DNA of 56,444 nt, taken from positions 1-56,444 of the IMG/VR virus record IMGVR_UViG_3300037585_004733. One strand, 5' to 3'. Numbering within the stretch: the first letter of the stretch is position 1; each line of letters begins with the position of its first letter. A model generated the notes under the pieces. The model was not told where the DNA came from, did not search any database, and was given only the letters and a program-made list of their open reading frames with translations. This document shows, one piece after another, positions 28,325-35,388 of the stretch. Source of the DNA: a virus. A program made the translations under genes and the position numbers.

Positions 28325-28382
28325 TAAGAGAGAGCTTTTCCCTCTAAAAGTATTAACCTTGCAGGGCCTAAACTCTCTCTTA
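28325..28382 (-). other. Inverted repeat / RNA stem-loop between SSB and primase-helicase genes
   Basis: A perfect 10-bp inverted repeat, TAAGAGAGAG at 28325-28334 and CTCTCTCTTA at 28373-28382, encloses a smaller CTTTT/AAAAG hairpin. It fills the 87-base gap between the primase-helicase start and the SSB-like gene stop. There is no T run on the minus strand directly after it, so an RNA-processing or message-stability role is more likely than termination. Confidence 0.6.
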
Positions 28383-28393
28383 TAGTTATTTAT

Positions 28394-28912
28394 TTAGAAA
28401 GGAATATCACTTGTTTCTGTGGTAGTCTCTTCAGTAACTTCCATTTTTGGCTTAACATATTCGTTGAAATACCTTTCAGCTTTTCCTTTAAAATATGCCA
28501 CATCTTTAGCATCAAACTCTTCAACTATATTTTTAAATTCAGTTGGAGCAATTTGATTTAAGATTCTAGTAAATTTACCATTCTTATAAAAGAATGCATT
28601 TACTTCTTGTCCGGTTAACTGCTCTGGACCATCATCCATCTTAATAACAGTTTCCCCTGTAGCACTTTCTAAAGCATCAGTGATACCTGCATTTGCAAAT
28701 CTAAATAAATTTCCAATTGCAAACTCTTCTCCATCTTTACCATGCTTTTCATATATTCTCATGTTAAAGTTATCAGGATATCCATCAAACCATACATCGA
28801 TATATTTACTGTCATTATAAGTGCCATATTTTGCATTACTGACGGTTAGTTTATGCCAACCTTCAGTCCATGCACCTGTGCCTTTTTTAGGCAATGTAAA
28901 TGTTCTAGACAT
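28394..28912 (-). CDS. Predicted single-stranded DNA-binding protein
   Basis: A 172-aa product. The N-terminal about 120 residues are beta-rich with aromatic residues (WHKLTVSNAKYG, IDVWFDGYPDNFNMRIYEK), in keeping with an OB-like fold. The C-terminus is acidic and ends T-S-D-I-P-F, the typical SSB tip that recruits replication partners. It lies between ERF and primase-helicase genes, which is where phage SSBs usually occur. It is not a close match to bacterial Ssb but resembles phage DUF669-type proteins in length and start. A strong AAAGGAG site precedes ATG 28912. Confidence 0.68.
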   Translation of the reverse strand: MSRTFTLPKKGTGAWTEGWHKLTVSNAKYGTYNDSKYIDVWFDGYPDNFNMRIYEKHGKDGEEFAIGNLFRFANAGITDALESATGETVIKMDDGPEQLTGQEVNAFFYKNGKFTRILNQIAPTEFKNIVEEFDAKDVAYFKGKAERYFNEYVKPKMEVTEETTTETSDIPF

Positions 28913-28922
28913 TCTTACTCCT

Positions 28923-29429
28923 TTATTGTTTCTTATTTACTTGATCGCTAGGACGAGGAGCACGTTTAATTCCGGTATTTCCATCGTCATCTGCTTGTGC
29001 TATACCTACCATCGATGATAGTAAATATCTTCTTCCGTATGTTGTTGCAGCACCTACACCATGAGGATCTTTCTTCATGATTGGCATACGGATTTCACTT
29101 TTAATCCACTCACCTGAACTATGCATTAACATTGATGTAATATAAAAACCATTATTATCATTGTCCCATCTGTTACCTTGAACTAATGCGATTTCATGTT
29201 TATTTAATGCAGGCATTGCAGTTTCTAATACTGATGCTAATGAAGCATACTTACTATTAAAAAATGGATTAGTGCTTTTAGCTTCTACCATTGTCATCTC
29301 ACCTTGAGCTTTAGCTAATGCTCCAGCTATTTTACCAATAGTTTCTGACATTACAGGCTCAAAAGCCTCAAAATCAAAATTATCAGAGTCGAGATAGTCT
29401 TCAACAGTTTTAGTTGTTTCTTCTGACAT
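28923..29429 (-). CDS. erf: ERF-family single-strand annealing protein
   Basis: A 168-aa protein with the clear ERF signature. A helix (IGKIAGALAKAQGEM) leads to N-P-F-F-N-S-K-Y-A-S-L near 53-63, then P-A-L-N-K-H-E-I-A-L-V-Q-G, H-S-S-G-E-W-I (HSSGEWIKSEIRMPI), G-A-A-T-T-Y-G-R-R-Y-L and finally Q-A-D-D-D-G. ERF proteins anneal complementary single strands and support genome circularisation or recombination-dependent replication. Length is slightly short for the family but all core blocks are present. It is followed 10 bases later by the SSB-like gene, with which it probably works. Confidence 0.93.
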   Translation of the reverse strand: MSEETTKTVEDYLDSDNFDFEAFEPVMSETIGKIAGALAKAQGEMTMVEAKSTNPFFNSKYASLASVLETAMPALNKHEIALVQGNRWDNDNNGFYITSMLMHSSGEWIKSEIRMPIMKKDPHGVGAATTYGRRYLLSSMVGIAQADDDGNTGIKRAPRPSDQVNKKQ

Positions 29430-29455
29430 GTACTTCTCCTATTAAGGGGGTGAAA

Positions 29456-29500
29456 GAAGGGGCAATATAGACCAATAATTTTGGAAGATACTACCCCTTC
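29456..29500 (-). other. Stem-loop between E1-like and ERF genes
   Basis: GAAGGGG at 29456-29462 pairs perfectly with CCCCTTC at 29494-29500, with a small CCAA/TTGG hairpin inside. It is in the 117-base gap between the ubiquitin-type cassette and the replication genes, so it could tune the amount of message reaching ERF. No T run follows it on the minus strand. Confidence 0.5.
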
Positions 29501-29546
29501 ATGATTTACACAGATAAGGAATACTTGTGTTAAGTGTATCTATAAA

Positions 29547-30209
29547 TTACGATACCATAACCGATTTTTCCAATAACATTGTTGGGAAATTAAATGAGAA
29601 TTGTCTGTTAAACGGTTGACCGGTTGCAAGTTTCCTTACTGCATTGGCTATAAAGCTACCACTCATTGAAGAGCAGTAAGCTGTAGCTTTTGCATTACAT
29701 GGTTCTGGACTTCCATTGGAATCAGAATACCATGTCTTTTTATACTTGGATAGAGTAGGCTTATCAAATATATATTGTTGATAATGTTCTGCTCCCATCC
29801 TTCCATCAATAAGAAATTCAGGTTTTACATGCTTATTTACACATAGAGCTTCTACAGCTTGTAGTCTTGATTCCATAGAATCAAATCCAAGAATAGCTAC
29901 ATCATTATTCCCTTGAGAATAATATTCTGTAAATCGCTCATTATATGTATACACCTGACTATTATCATTAATGGACATTATATGTCCTTCTAAGGCATCT
30001 ACTTTTGACTTATTAATATCAGCCAAAGTATATTGTGATACACCTATATTAACTGCCTCAACTTTATCCATATCATATAAACAGAATTGATCTGCACCCA
30101 TTCTGGCTAATTGTAAGGCTGCAGAGCTTCCAATAGCTCCGCAACCTAATATATGAAAAACGAATTGGTCTAAGTTATCTACTAATGCACTTGATCGTGT
30201 ATTTATCAT
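29547..30209 (-). CDS. E1/ThiF-like adenylyltransferase of a ubiquitin-like system
   Basis: A 220-aa protein with a ThiF/E1 Rossmann fold. It has the nucleotide loop G22-C-G-A-I-G27, then D46-x-D48 (LYDMDKVEAVN) and N54, Q-Y and S-K-V-D-A-L. D109 and R114 lie in ILGFDSMESR. C170 and C178 (EPCNAKATAYCSS) lie where E1-type proteins often have a thioester or structural cysteine. E1-like enzymes adenylate the C-terminal Gly of a ubiquitin-like protein and pass it on as a thioester. The start is ATG 30209, which has GGGGAGG upstream and overlaps the JAB gene stop (TAATG); a TTG 18 bases earlier is less likely. Compact size matches PRTRC-type ThiF proteins. Confidence 0.85.
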   Translation of the reverse strand: MINTRSSALVDNLDQFVFHILGCGAIGSSAALQLARMGADQFCLYDMDKVEAVNIGVSQYTLADINKSKVDALEGHIMSINDNSQVYTYNERFTEYYSQGNNDVAILGFDSMESRLQAVEALCVNKHVKPEFLIDGRMGAEHYQQYIFDKPTLSKYKKTWYSDSNGSPEPCNAKATAYCSSMSGSFIANAVRKLATGQPFNRQFSFNFPTMLLEKSVMVS

Positions 30210-31111
30210 TAATAAATGCCTCCCCAAGCTACTTCATTGCTTCTATAATCTGCATAAATATCATATGCATTAGAATTACTTCTATAAACATAATCTGCAG
30301 GAGGAGCGAACATTATATCTTCATCAAGAGCCTTTTTACTTAATAAGCCAATTAAATATTCACCGGCATATTTTGTTGCCAACTCATTGTTAAGTTCAGA
30401 TACAGCTTTAGTCCAATCATTATACGATAATGTACCATCAGAATAGCTTTTATTGATTTTATCAATAGAGTCACAAGCATAATTATATTCAGTGGGCTGA
30501 ATAAATACGCTAGTTTGACGATCTTCAACGCTAGGCTTGGCATTTAATGGATAGTTTTTGGTATAAGTAGTCTTGTAAGATTTAGGTGAATAGCTAGTTA
30601 TGGCTTGTTTTGTACATAACTTTCCTACTTCCTTAAGTATAGATTTTGGTACTTTATGTTCATCAGTTATTATTTCTAATTCTACATCTTCATGACAAAC
30701 AAAAGGTTTCCATACAGATACTCTTAATTTATATTCACCTTTTAAATTAACTACCAAGGCAAAACTAAAATCACCATCAGAATATTCTTGAATAGCATTT
30801 AAATCTGTTCCAGACCAGAATGCAGACATAGTATGATGACTATGCCACCATACAAATCTAAAATTCTTATCCTTATACTTAGCTCCGGCTTTGGTATAAT
30901 AAGGAGCTAATGCTTCTTTATCTAATACACAATTCCCAGCACTGATTGCTTGTTTTAATATTACCGGATCTTTTAGATGCCAATCACCTGCTTCATCTTC
31001 GATTGCTACAAGCATACCTCCAATTTCTGATTTCTCAGTATCATAAGCTGCTTGAGAATAATTGTGTATCTTTTTCCAGTCTTTATCATCCATATAAAAT
31101 GTATTTTCCAT
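30209..31111 (-). CDS. JAB/JAMM metallopeptidase (deubiquitinase-like)
   Basis: A 300-aa protein whose first 130 residues hold a complete JAMM motif: E29 (EIGGML), then H90-S-H92-x7-S100-x2-D103 (WWHSHHTMSAFWSGTD). JAMM peptidases bind zinc through the two His and the Asp and cleave after the Gly-Gly of ubiquitin-like proteins, either to mature the precursor or to remove it from targets. The C-terminal 170 residues are a separate unknown region that includes KSYKTTYTKNYPL and a helical part. It lies between the E2-like gene (20 bases upstream) and the E1-like gene (coupled). All catalytic residues are intact, so it should be active. Confidence 0.9.
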   Translation of the reverse strand: MENTFYMDDKDWKKIHNYSQAAYDTEKSEIGGMLVAIEDEAGDWHLKDPVILKQAISAGNCVLDKEALAPYYTKAGAKYKDKNFRFVWWHSHHTMSAFWSGTDLNAIQEYSDGDFSFALVVNLKGEYKLRVSVWKPFVCHEDVELEIITDEHKVPKSILKEVGKLCTKQAITSYSPKSYKTTYTKNYPLNAKPSVEDRQTSVFIQPTEYNYACDSIDKINKSYSDGTLSYNDWTKAVSELNNELATKYAGEYLIGLLSKKALDEDIMFAPPADYVYRSNSNAYDIYADYRSNEVAWGGIY

Positions 31112-31131
31112 TTTTACTCCTTGTTTTTAGC

Positions 31132-32739
31132 CTAAAAAGGCAGTTCAGCATCATTTAAATTAACCCTTGCTTCAGAAATCGTAGGATTAGATCTATATTG
31201 ATCTAATAATGATTGCTCGAGATCTGATGGTGGTTCAAGTTCTTCAAATTCAATCTCAAAATGTTCATGACCTTCAAAAACGTTTTGAACCCAACTATTT
31301 ACATCTTCATAATCGGACATATGCAGGTATTCAATAGCATCTGAAAAATCTATTCTATGAAGATTTATCATTAAAGCTCTAGATAGTCCTGTAGAAGCCC
31401 TACAATTAAAGTGATTAGCAAATTGAGCTTGAAATTCACCTATATAGTGACTAGTAGATTCATAAATATCTAGCCATTTGCGTTTTAATTGATAATAAGA
31501 CCAATTTTCATAATCATCATATGCGGTATTTCCCATTAATCGTAAATCTATTATCAATGCTTCTGATTTTGAGAGTATATCTGTATCGTTAGATCCATAT
31601 ACTTCAATATATTTTTCACAATCAGTTCTTAATAGACATTTATTAACATCACAATAGCTATCTTTCTTATCAATATTGTGATTAATTGAGTAATTGCAAT
31701 TATCACCTCTTGATGAGAAATTTATACCTATATTAGTCCATACTAATGTATCCATTCCGGGTAATTGTCCGAAAAACATATTTTGATATGAATTTAATGG
31801 TCCAGTAGTGCCTATTTTAAAAGATTTAGTCCATTGAGATATTAACATATGATATGCTAATAAATCACCACTATAAGTGGCATTTTTTATATCACTAACA
31901 TAATTACCAAAGCAAACTTGTCCATAACTATCAATTTGACTTCCATGATGATTGAAAATAGGAACTGATGCACTTGATGATAGGTTATTCGGGTTATTTA
32001 TGTAGGGAAATTTTATTCCTTCAAATAATGGCCTAAAAGTAGCGCCATGTGTATCAGATGTATGAGAAGTTGCACTATTAGATCCCAATGTTTGCCCTTT
32101 AATTGACTCAGTAAGCAACTGGATCAAGTCTACACTAGTAAAAACATTAATATCTCCCATTGAAACGATAATTTCTTCATCTCCTGCATATATAGTAGTA
32201 TGAACATTTTTAATTGTAGTTCTAAAAATAATACAATCTCTTTCAATATTTTCATACATACCTATCTTTTTGGATGTAACATAATCTATAGTAGTTTCAA
32301 TATTGTCAATTAAATTATTGGCTGACTCTAGTTGAGACTCTATTTTTTGGATATAATTAGTCATTATTTCTTCTACTTCTTCATCATGTTTCTTAAAATT
32401 TGTATTAGATGCTCTTAATCTATACAAATCATTATCTATAGAAGAAATACTTTCTTTAAATTGATTTATCATCCATTGTTTTTCACTAATAGCATTAAAA
32501 TATGTTGATATTTTTCTTTTTTGGGGAATATCAAACTTATTTAGTACTACATTATGTAACTTTTTATAAAATCTAGGCTGCCATCTAAAAGTTGGAGTTA
32601 TTCTAAAATCAGTTCCAAATCTTTGATTCATTCGCCTTAGTTTTAATAAAATTCTTTCTTGTGGTCCAGCAATTAAATCATTAGCAATTTTCTTTAGATT
32701 GATTAGATTTAAATTTAAGTTCTTTAATGTATAGTGCAT
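31132..32739 (-). CDS. Candidate E2-like conjugating protein (PRTRC-B-like) with coiled coil
   Basis: A 535-aa product. Residues 85-150 are a long coiled coil. Residues 240-330 contain F-P-Y-I-N, P-I-F-N-H264-H265-G, then D-S-Y-G-Q-V-C276-F-G-N-Y and a helix ending QWTKSF. The order His..Gly-x-(I/V)-Cys-(L/F)-G recalls the active site of prokaryotic E2-like proteins, including protein B of PRTRC cassettes. Four further cysteines (NCNYS.., SYCDVNKC.., TDC) near 348-374 could bind zinc. The end is acidic (ELEPPSDLEQ). ATG 32739 has AAAGGAG and lies inside the upstream zinc-ribbon gene. Position between Ubl, JAB and E1 supports the call; the sequence match itself is weak. Confidence 0.55.
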   Translation of the reverse strand: MHYTLKNLNLNLINLKKIANDLIAGPQERILLKLRRMNQRFGTDFRITPTFRWQPRFYKKLHNVVLNKFDIPQKRKISTYFNAISEKQWMINQFKESISSIDNDLYRLRASNTNFKKHDEEVEEIMTNYIQKIESQLESANNLIDNIETTIDYVTSKKIGMYENIERDCIIFRTTIKNVHTTIYAGDEEIIVSMGDINVFTSVDLIQLLTESIKGQTLGSNSATSHTSDTHGATFRPLFEGIKFPYINNPNNLSSSASVPIFNHHGSQIDSYGQVCFGNYVSDIKNATYSGDLLAYHMLISQWTKSFKIGTTGPLNSYQNMFFGQLPGMDTLVWTNIGINFSSRGDNCNYSINHNIDKKDSYCDVNKCLLRTDCEKYIEVYGSNDTDILSKSEALIIDLRLMGNTAYDDYENWSYYQLKRKWLDIYESTSHYIGEFQAQFANHFNCRASTGLSRALMINLHRIDFSDAIEYLHMSDYEDVNSWVQNVFEGHEHFEIEFEELEPPSDLEQSLLDQYRSNPTISEARVNLNDAELPF

Positions 32740-32899
32740 TTTTTAATTCTCCTTTGCATTGATTGCATTTTACTTTTTTTAATCCATAAGTAGGGAAGCC
32801 TTCATATACTTCGCTACAAATTGTACGTTTATTATAATTATATTGCTCTAGCCAGACACCTTTACATACAGGACAAGCTTTTAACTCATTTTTATTCAT
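32681..32899 (-). CDS. Small zinc-ribbon protein
   Basis: A 72-aa product with C9-x2-C12 (CPVCKG), C28 and C45-x2-C48 (CNQCKG), typical of a zinc ribbon, and a Lys-rich end. ATG 32899 has AAGGAA upstream. Its last 20 codons overlap the start of the E2-like gene in another frame. As the first gene after the structured leader it may regulate the cassette or bind a substrate. No specific family was recognised. Confidence 0.6.
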   Translation of the reverse strand: MNKNELKACPVCKGVWLEQYNYNKRTICSEVYEGFPTYGLKKVKCNQCKGELKNALYIKELKFKSNQSKENC

Positions 32900-33253
32900 T
32901 TAAAGATTCCTTAATTATATTCTAAGCCACACTCTCTTAATACGCAGTCAACACATTAATTTCAATCACTTGAATAAAATGTGGCTTTAGAATGTTAAAA
33001 TTATGTCATAACAATTATTATACAGTATAAACAGTGACACTCGAGGTATGCTATCTCACCTGCAATTAAAGATAAAGATCAGGCAGTCCTTTATCTGCTA
33101 TGACATATAAATATTTGGGGAAGCCTAACTCCTTAAACTTCCCCTATGCGATGACAGTCTCATGCTTTCAGGCCATGATGAGTAGTTCACCAACTATCAT
33201 TTAATTTTTGGGTGGTTTAACCTCCACCCTAGGTTCAGGAGACAATTAATGTC
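32900..33253 (-). other. 354-base non-coding, structured leader in the cassette
   Basis: No credible ORF is seen. Several strong inverted repeats are present: ATTCTAAGCCACA (32919-32931) with its complement at 32980-32993 (one bulged T), AGATAAAG/CTTTATCT (33070-33096), GGGGAAG/CTTCCCC (33117-33144) and GGGTGG/CCACCC (33210-33229). None is followed by a T run on the minus strand. A TATAAT-like box lies at 33017-33022, but its -35 is poor. The region probably acts as a regulatory or processed RNA between the Ubl gene and the E2-JAB-E1 genes. Confidence 0.55.
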
Positions 33254-33460
33254 TTAACAACCACCAGTCTTATTCGACTGAACTGCAGCTACTAAGTCAT
33301 CATCTTGCAATTGATAAGAACTACTTACATTATCGCCATTAACAGCAATAGTTGCATTAGAATCAATATTTAATTCTTCACGCAATTCGCAAATAGTTTC
33401 ACTTTTAACTTCCTGTGTGACGAATCCGCCACCACTTAACACTTTGATCTTACGAGCCAT
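33254..33460 (-). CDS. Ubiquitin/ThiS-like modifier ending Gly-Gly-Cys
   Basis: A 68-aa product with a beta-grasp-like pattern: strand 3-8 (RKIKVLS), strand 12-18, helix 22-31 (ICELREELN), strand 36-41 (ATIAVNGD), turn with L-Q-D-D-D at 51-55, strand 56-61, then T65-G66-G67-C68. The (D/Q)-D-x-D-x-(V/L) turn followed by a T-G-G end is the layout of ThiS, MoaD and ubiquitin-like proteins. One extra Cys after Gly-Gly would be removed by the JAMM peptidase encoded in the same cassette before activation by the E1-like protein. A strong AAGGAG precedes ATG 33460. It sits directly after the ParB-like gene. The fold is inferred; the tail is seen. Confidence 0.72.
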   Translation of the reverse strand: MARKIKVLSGGGFVTQEVKSETICELREELNIDSNATIAVNGDNVSSSYQLQDDDLVAAVQSNKTGGC

Positions 33461-33477
33461 TGTGTGCTCTCCTTATC

Positions 33478-34161
33478 TTACGAGTTAACTAGTATATCAT
33501 CATCACCATCAGAATTGATAGTCAATGATAATTCTTTTCTTTCTTCTACAGCTTTAATTACTTCATCACGAGGTATCATAAAGCTCATAGCAGACTTTAG
33601 AGTATATGCTGAGCCTACATTAAAGACCCAATATAATACTTTACGTAAAGAACGTTTAGTCACTTTACCAGTATATGAAGCATACATATTAATTGTAGCT
33701 AAATAAGTAAAAGGACTTTTATTTTCTTTATTAATACGTTTTAGTACCGGAATACCGCCTAACGTTTTAAGAGCAGTGATACAATTATGAGTTCTATCAC
33801 TTATTCTATTATGCCCACCTTTAAGATATATTTCAAGCTCTTGGGATGGACTCATTTTCATAACGCCATCATTAGTATGCATAAATAATTCTTCATATTC
33901 TTTCTTTGAAGATATATCTTTTACTACTAATGCAGGTATTTGTGCATCGGGGTCAATATAAGATAGAGCTGTAGCTCTTCTATGTCCGTCGATTAACTTT
34001 TTGTCTTCAGTTATAAGTACTGGAGTAATAACACCAGTTTTCTTAAAACTCAAGGCTAATGATTTAACTTTATTAGTTCTTTCTGCCGGGTTTAAGCTTG
34101 AATATTTCAGCTCTTTAACCGGAATAGATATTAAATCATAATCATATTGTTTTAATTGCAT
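33478..34161 (-). CDS. ParB/Srx-domain protein
   Basis: A 227-aa protein. The first 90 residues are a ParB N-terminal domain: L-K-Y-S..N-P-A-E-R, helix, T-G-V-I-T-P-V-L-I, then L-I-D-G59-H-R-R62-A-T-A-L, the nucleotide-binding G-x-R-R box. A helical part (SPSQELEIYLKGGHNRI, TKRSLRKVLYWVFN) may form the DNA-binding helix-turn-helix region, and the tail is acidic. ParB-domain proteins of phages and plasmids bind DNA and hydrolyse CTP or act as nucleases. PRTRC cassettes take their name from a ParB-related and a ThiF-related gene, and this gene lies right next to the Ubl gene. Translation overlaps the 83-aa gene. Confidence 0.82.
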   Translation of the reverse strand: MQLKQYDYDLISIPVKELKYSSLNPAERTNKVKSLALSFKKTGVITPVLITEDKKLIDGHRRATALSYIDPDAQIPALVVKDISSKKEYEELFMHTNDGVMKMSPSQELEIYLKGGHNRISDRTHNCITALKTLGGIPVLKRINKENKSPFTYLATINMYASYTGKVTKRSLRKVLYWVFNVGSAYTLKSAMSFMIPRDEVIKAVEERKELSLTINSDGDDDILVNS

Positions 34162-34393
34162 TTTTGCCTTCTTTCTTTTCTTTTATTGGTTCACCGGCTG
34201 CATCTCTAATTGAGAAGAGCCCTTTTATTTCATCTTCACTACTATCGTCATCAGTATGATTTAAGATAGCGTCTACATATCCTAAGATATAAGTTTCTGC
34301 TTCTTGCATGTAATCAAATGGACGGAGAGGGTGATCAGAGACCACCCCATCCTCTTTGACAGACAAGAACACAATATAATTAGGCTGTTCCAT
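34142..34393 (-). CDS. Hypothetical acidic protein (83 aa)
   Basis: An 83-aa product with a beta-alpha start (NYIVFLSVKEDG), an acidic middle (NHTDDDSSEDEIKG) and a Lys-rich end. ATG 34393 overlaps the upstream stop and has AAGGGA. It overlaps the ParB-like gene by 20 bases, so the two are probably co-translated. It could belong to the same cassette. No family was recognised. Confidence 0.55.
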   Translation of the reverse strand: MEQPNYIVFLSVKEDGVVSDHPLRPFDYMQEAETYILGYVDAILNHTDDDSSEDEIKGLFSIRDAAGEPIKEKKEGKNAIKTI

Positions 34394-34580
34394 TGTTGCT
34401 ATTCCCTTGCTTTTTAAGGAACCTAAGACCGGTTAATTCAAAATATCGTCTTTTGGTTGCCTCTATAAGAGTATCAGTTACGGTAACGCCAAATTCAGTC
34501 TTAGCTCCTAAGCCAAGCTTCTTGAATTTCTTTAATTGTCCTTTATAGAAACCTATTAGTTCTATGCGATTAATTGTCAT
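34380..34580 (-). CDS. Hypothetical small basic protein (66 aa)
   Basis: Read from ATG 34580 (MTINRIELIGFYKGQ), which has GAAAGGAG at ideal distance and an 11-base overlap with the upstream gene. The longer open frame up to 34799 lies inside that gene and is rejected. The product has a basic patch (KKFKKLGLGAK) and a helix (TDTLIEATKRRYFELTG). Function unknown; a nucleic-acid-binding role is possible. Confidence 0.6.
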   Translation of the reverse strand: MTINRIELIGFYKGQLKKFKKLGLGAKTEFGVTVTDTLIEATKRRYFELTGLRFLKKQGNSNNGTA

Positions 34581-34920
34581 TCTTTCTCCTTTCAAGAATA
34601 TATTGTACGTGTATTTCTTTGGGCATCTTCCCGCCGAAGTAATGTTTTGTTGCAGCACATAGCCACATAGTACTTGTAGTAGTATATTCATCATAAACAC
34701 CACCACCAGACTCTTCATGTTGTAAATGTAAAGTATAATCTGATGTTGGAAAGCTTCTATTTGAAAATACGAGACTAATCTTTTCGTCTCCTTTAGCAAG
34801 ATAATCCAAGAAAGTATCTGCTCCTGCTACAAATGGTTCTTTTACTAAGTTATAATTTGGCTCATCAAACACCCACATAGGGCCATGTTTATAAGCATTT
34901 ATAACACTTAAACTGTTCAT
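34570..34920 (-). CDS. Conserved viral protein, DUF6717-like
   Basis: A 116-aa product with W-V-F-D-E (GPMWVFDEPNYNLVKEPFVAG), F-S-x-x-x-F-P, and W-L-C-A-A-T-K-H-Y-F near the end. From memory, this order resembles a small family of unknown function (DUF6717-like) found in phages and large viruses. The conserved Trp and Cys suggest a compact domain. It is coupled to the 105-aa gene upstream (TAATG) and overlaps the 66-aa gene downstream. No activity is known. Confidence 0.5.
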   Translation of the reverse strand: MNSLSVINAYKHGPMWVFDEPNYNLVKEPFVAGADTFLDYLAKGDEKISLVFSNRSFPTSDYTLHLQHEESGGGVYDEYTTTSTMWLCAATKHYFGGKMPKEIHVQYILERRKNDN

Positions 34921-35237
34921 TAATACATCTCCTTTTCTCTTGATTGCATAAAAGAATTATATTCTTTCTTTTCATGTATAGTACAATTCTTGCATATTAA
35001 ATCGTATCTGTAATATTCTTGAATTGTATTTTCATCTAGCAATACTATTTGATATAATCTTCTCGTTTCCGGATGATTACTATATTTTTTACATAAGGCA
35101 TCTATACCATTCCATATATGTGCTTTCCTATTACTTCCATCATAATTTAGTTTAGCATCATCAAATGGAATTAGAAATACAGAGCCTAAGTCTGGTCTTA
35201 ATAACTCGGAATTTAATTCCCAATTCTTTTCTAGCAT
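34920..35237 (-). CDS. Hypothetical protein (105 aa)
   Basis: A 105-aa product with an alpha/beta pattern and a short Cys pair (LICKNCTIHEKKEY) near residues 80-95. A strong AAAGGAG precedes ATG 35237. It opens a sub-cluster after a hairpin at 35257-35276. Function not recognised. Confidence 0.58.
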   Translation of the reverse strand: MLEKNWELNSELLRPDLGSVFLIPFDDAKLNYDGSNRKAHIWNGIDALCKKYSNHPETRRLYQIVLLDENTIQEYYRYDLICKNCTIHEKKEYNSFMQSREKEMY

Positions 35238-35256
35238 TATGTCTCCTTTAAATTAA

Positions 35257-35276
35257 GGGGGCAGTTTCCCACCCCC
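35257..35276 (-). terminator. GC-rich hairpin, possible weak terminator
   Basis: Five G at 35257-35261 pair with five C at 35272-35276. On the minus strand the hairpin is followed by TTAATTTAAAGG, a poor T tract that runs into the next ribosome site. It may lower readthrough between the 35-aa membrane gene and the 105-aa gene. Confidence 0.4.
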
Positions 35277-35280
35277 ATAA

Positions 35281-35388
35281 TTACCACATAATTATGTGTT
35301 TAATAAAGTATACTATTCCTAACCATAGCAATGTATTCAATGCTATTAACATACATAGTTCAAAATAGTCTTTAAGTGGCCTAAACAT
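35281..35388 (-). CDS. Tiny membrane protein (35 aa)
   Basis: ATG 35388 overlaps the previous gene stop by 8 bases and has GGGAAG at good distance. The 35-aa product, starting MFRPLKDYFELC, has a hydrophobic helix (MLIALNTLLWLGIVYFI) over half its length and ends HIIMW. Such small inner-membrane proteins of phages are often early host-takeover or anti-host factors, but nothing specific is visible here. Confidence 0.5.
   Translation of the reverse strand: MFRPLKDYFELCMLIALNTLLWLGIVYFIKHIIMW

Noticed and set aside
33210-33229. Terminator at the GGGTGG/CCACCC hairpin
   Set aside because: On the minus strand it is followed by AAAAATT, and on the plus strand by TAGGTTC. No T tract suits either direction.
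34580-34799. Long N-terminal extension of the 66-aa gene
   Set aside because: It is wholly within the 116-aa gene, gives an unlikely hydrophobic leader and lacks a ribosome site; ATG 34580 has an ideal one.
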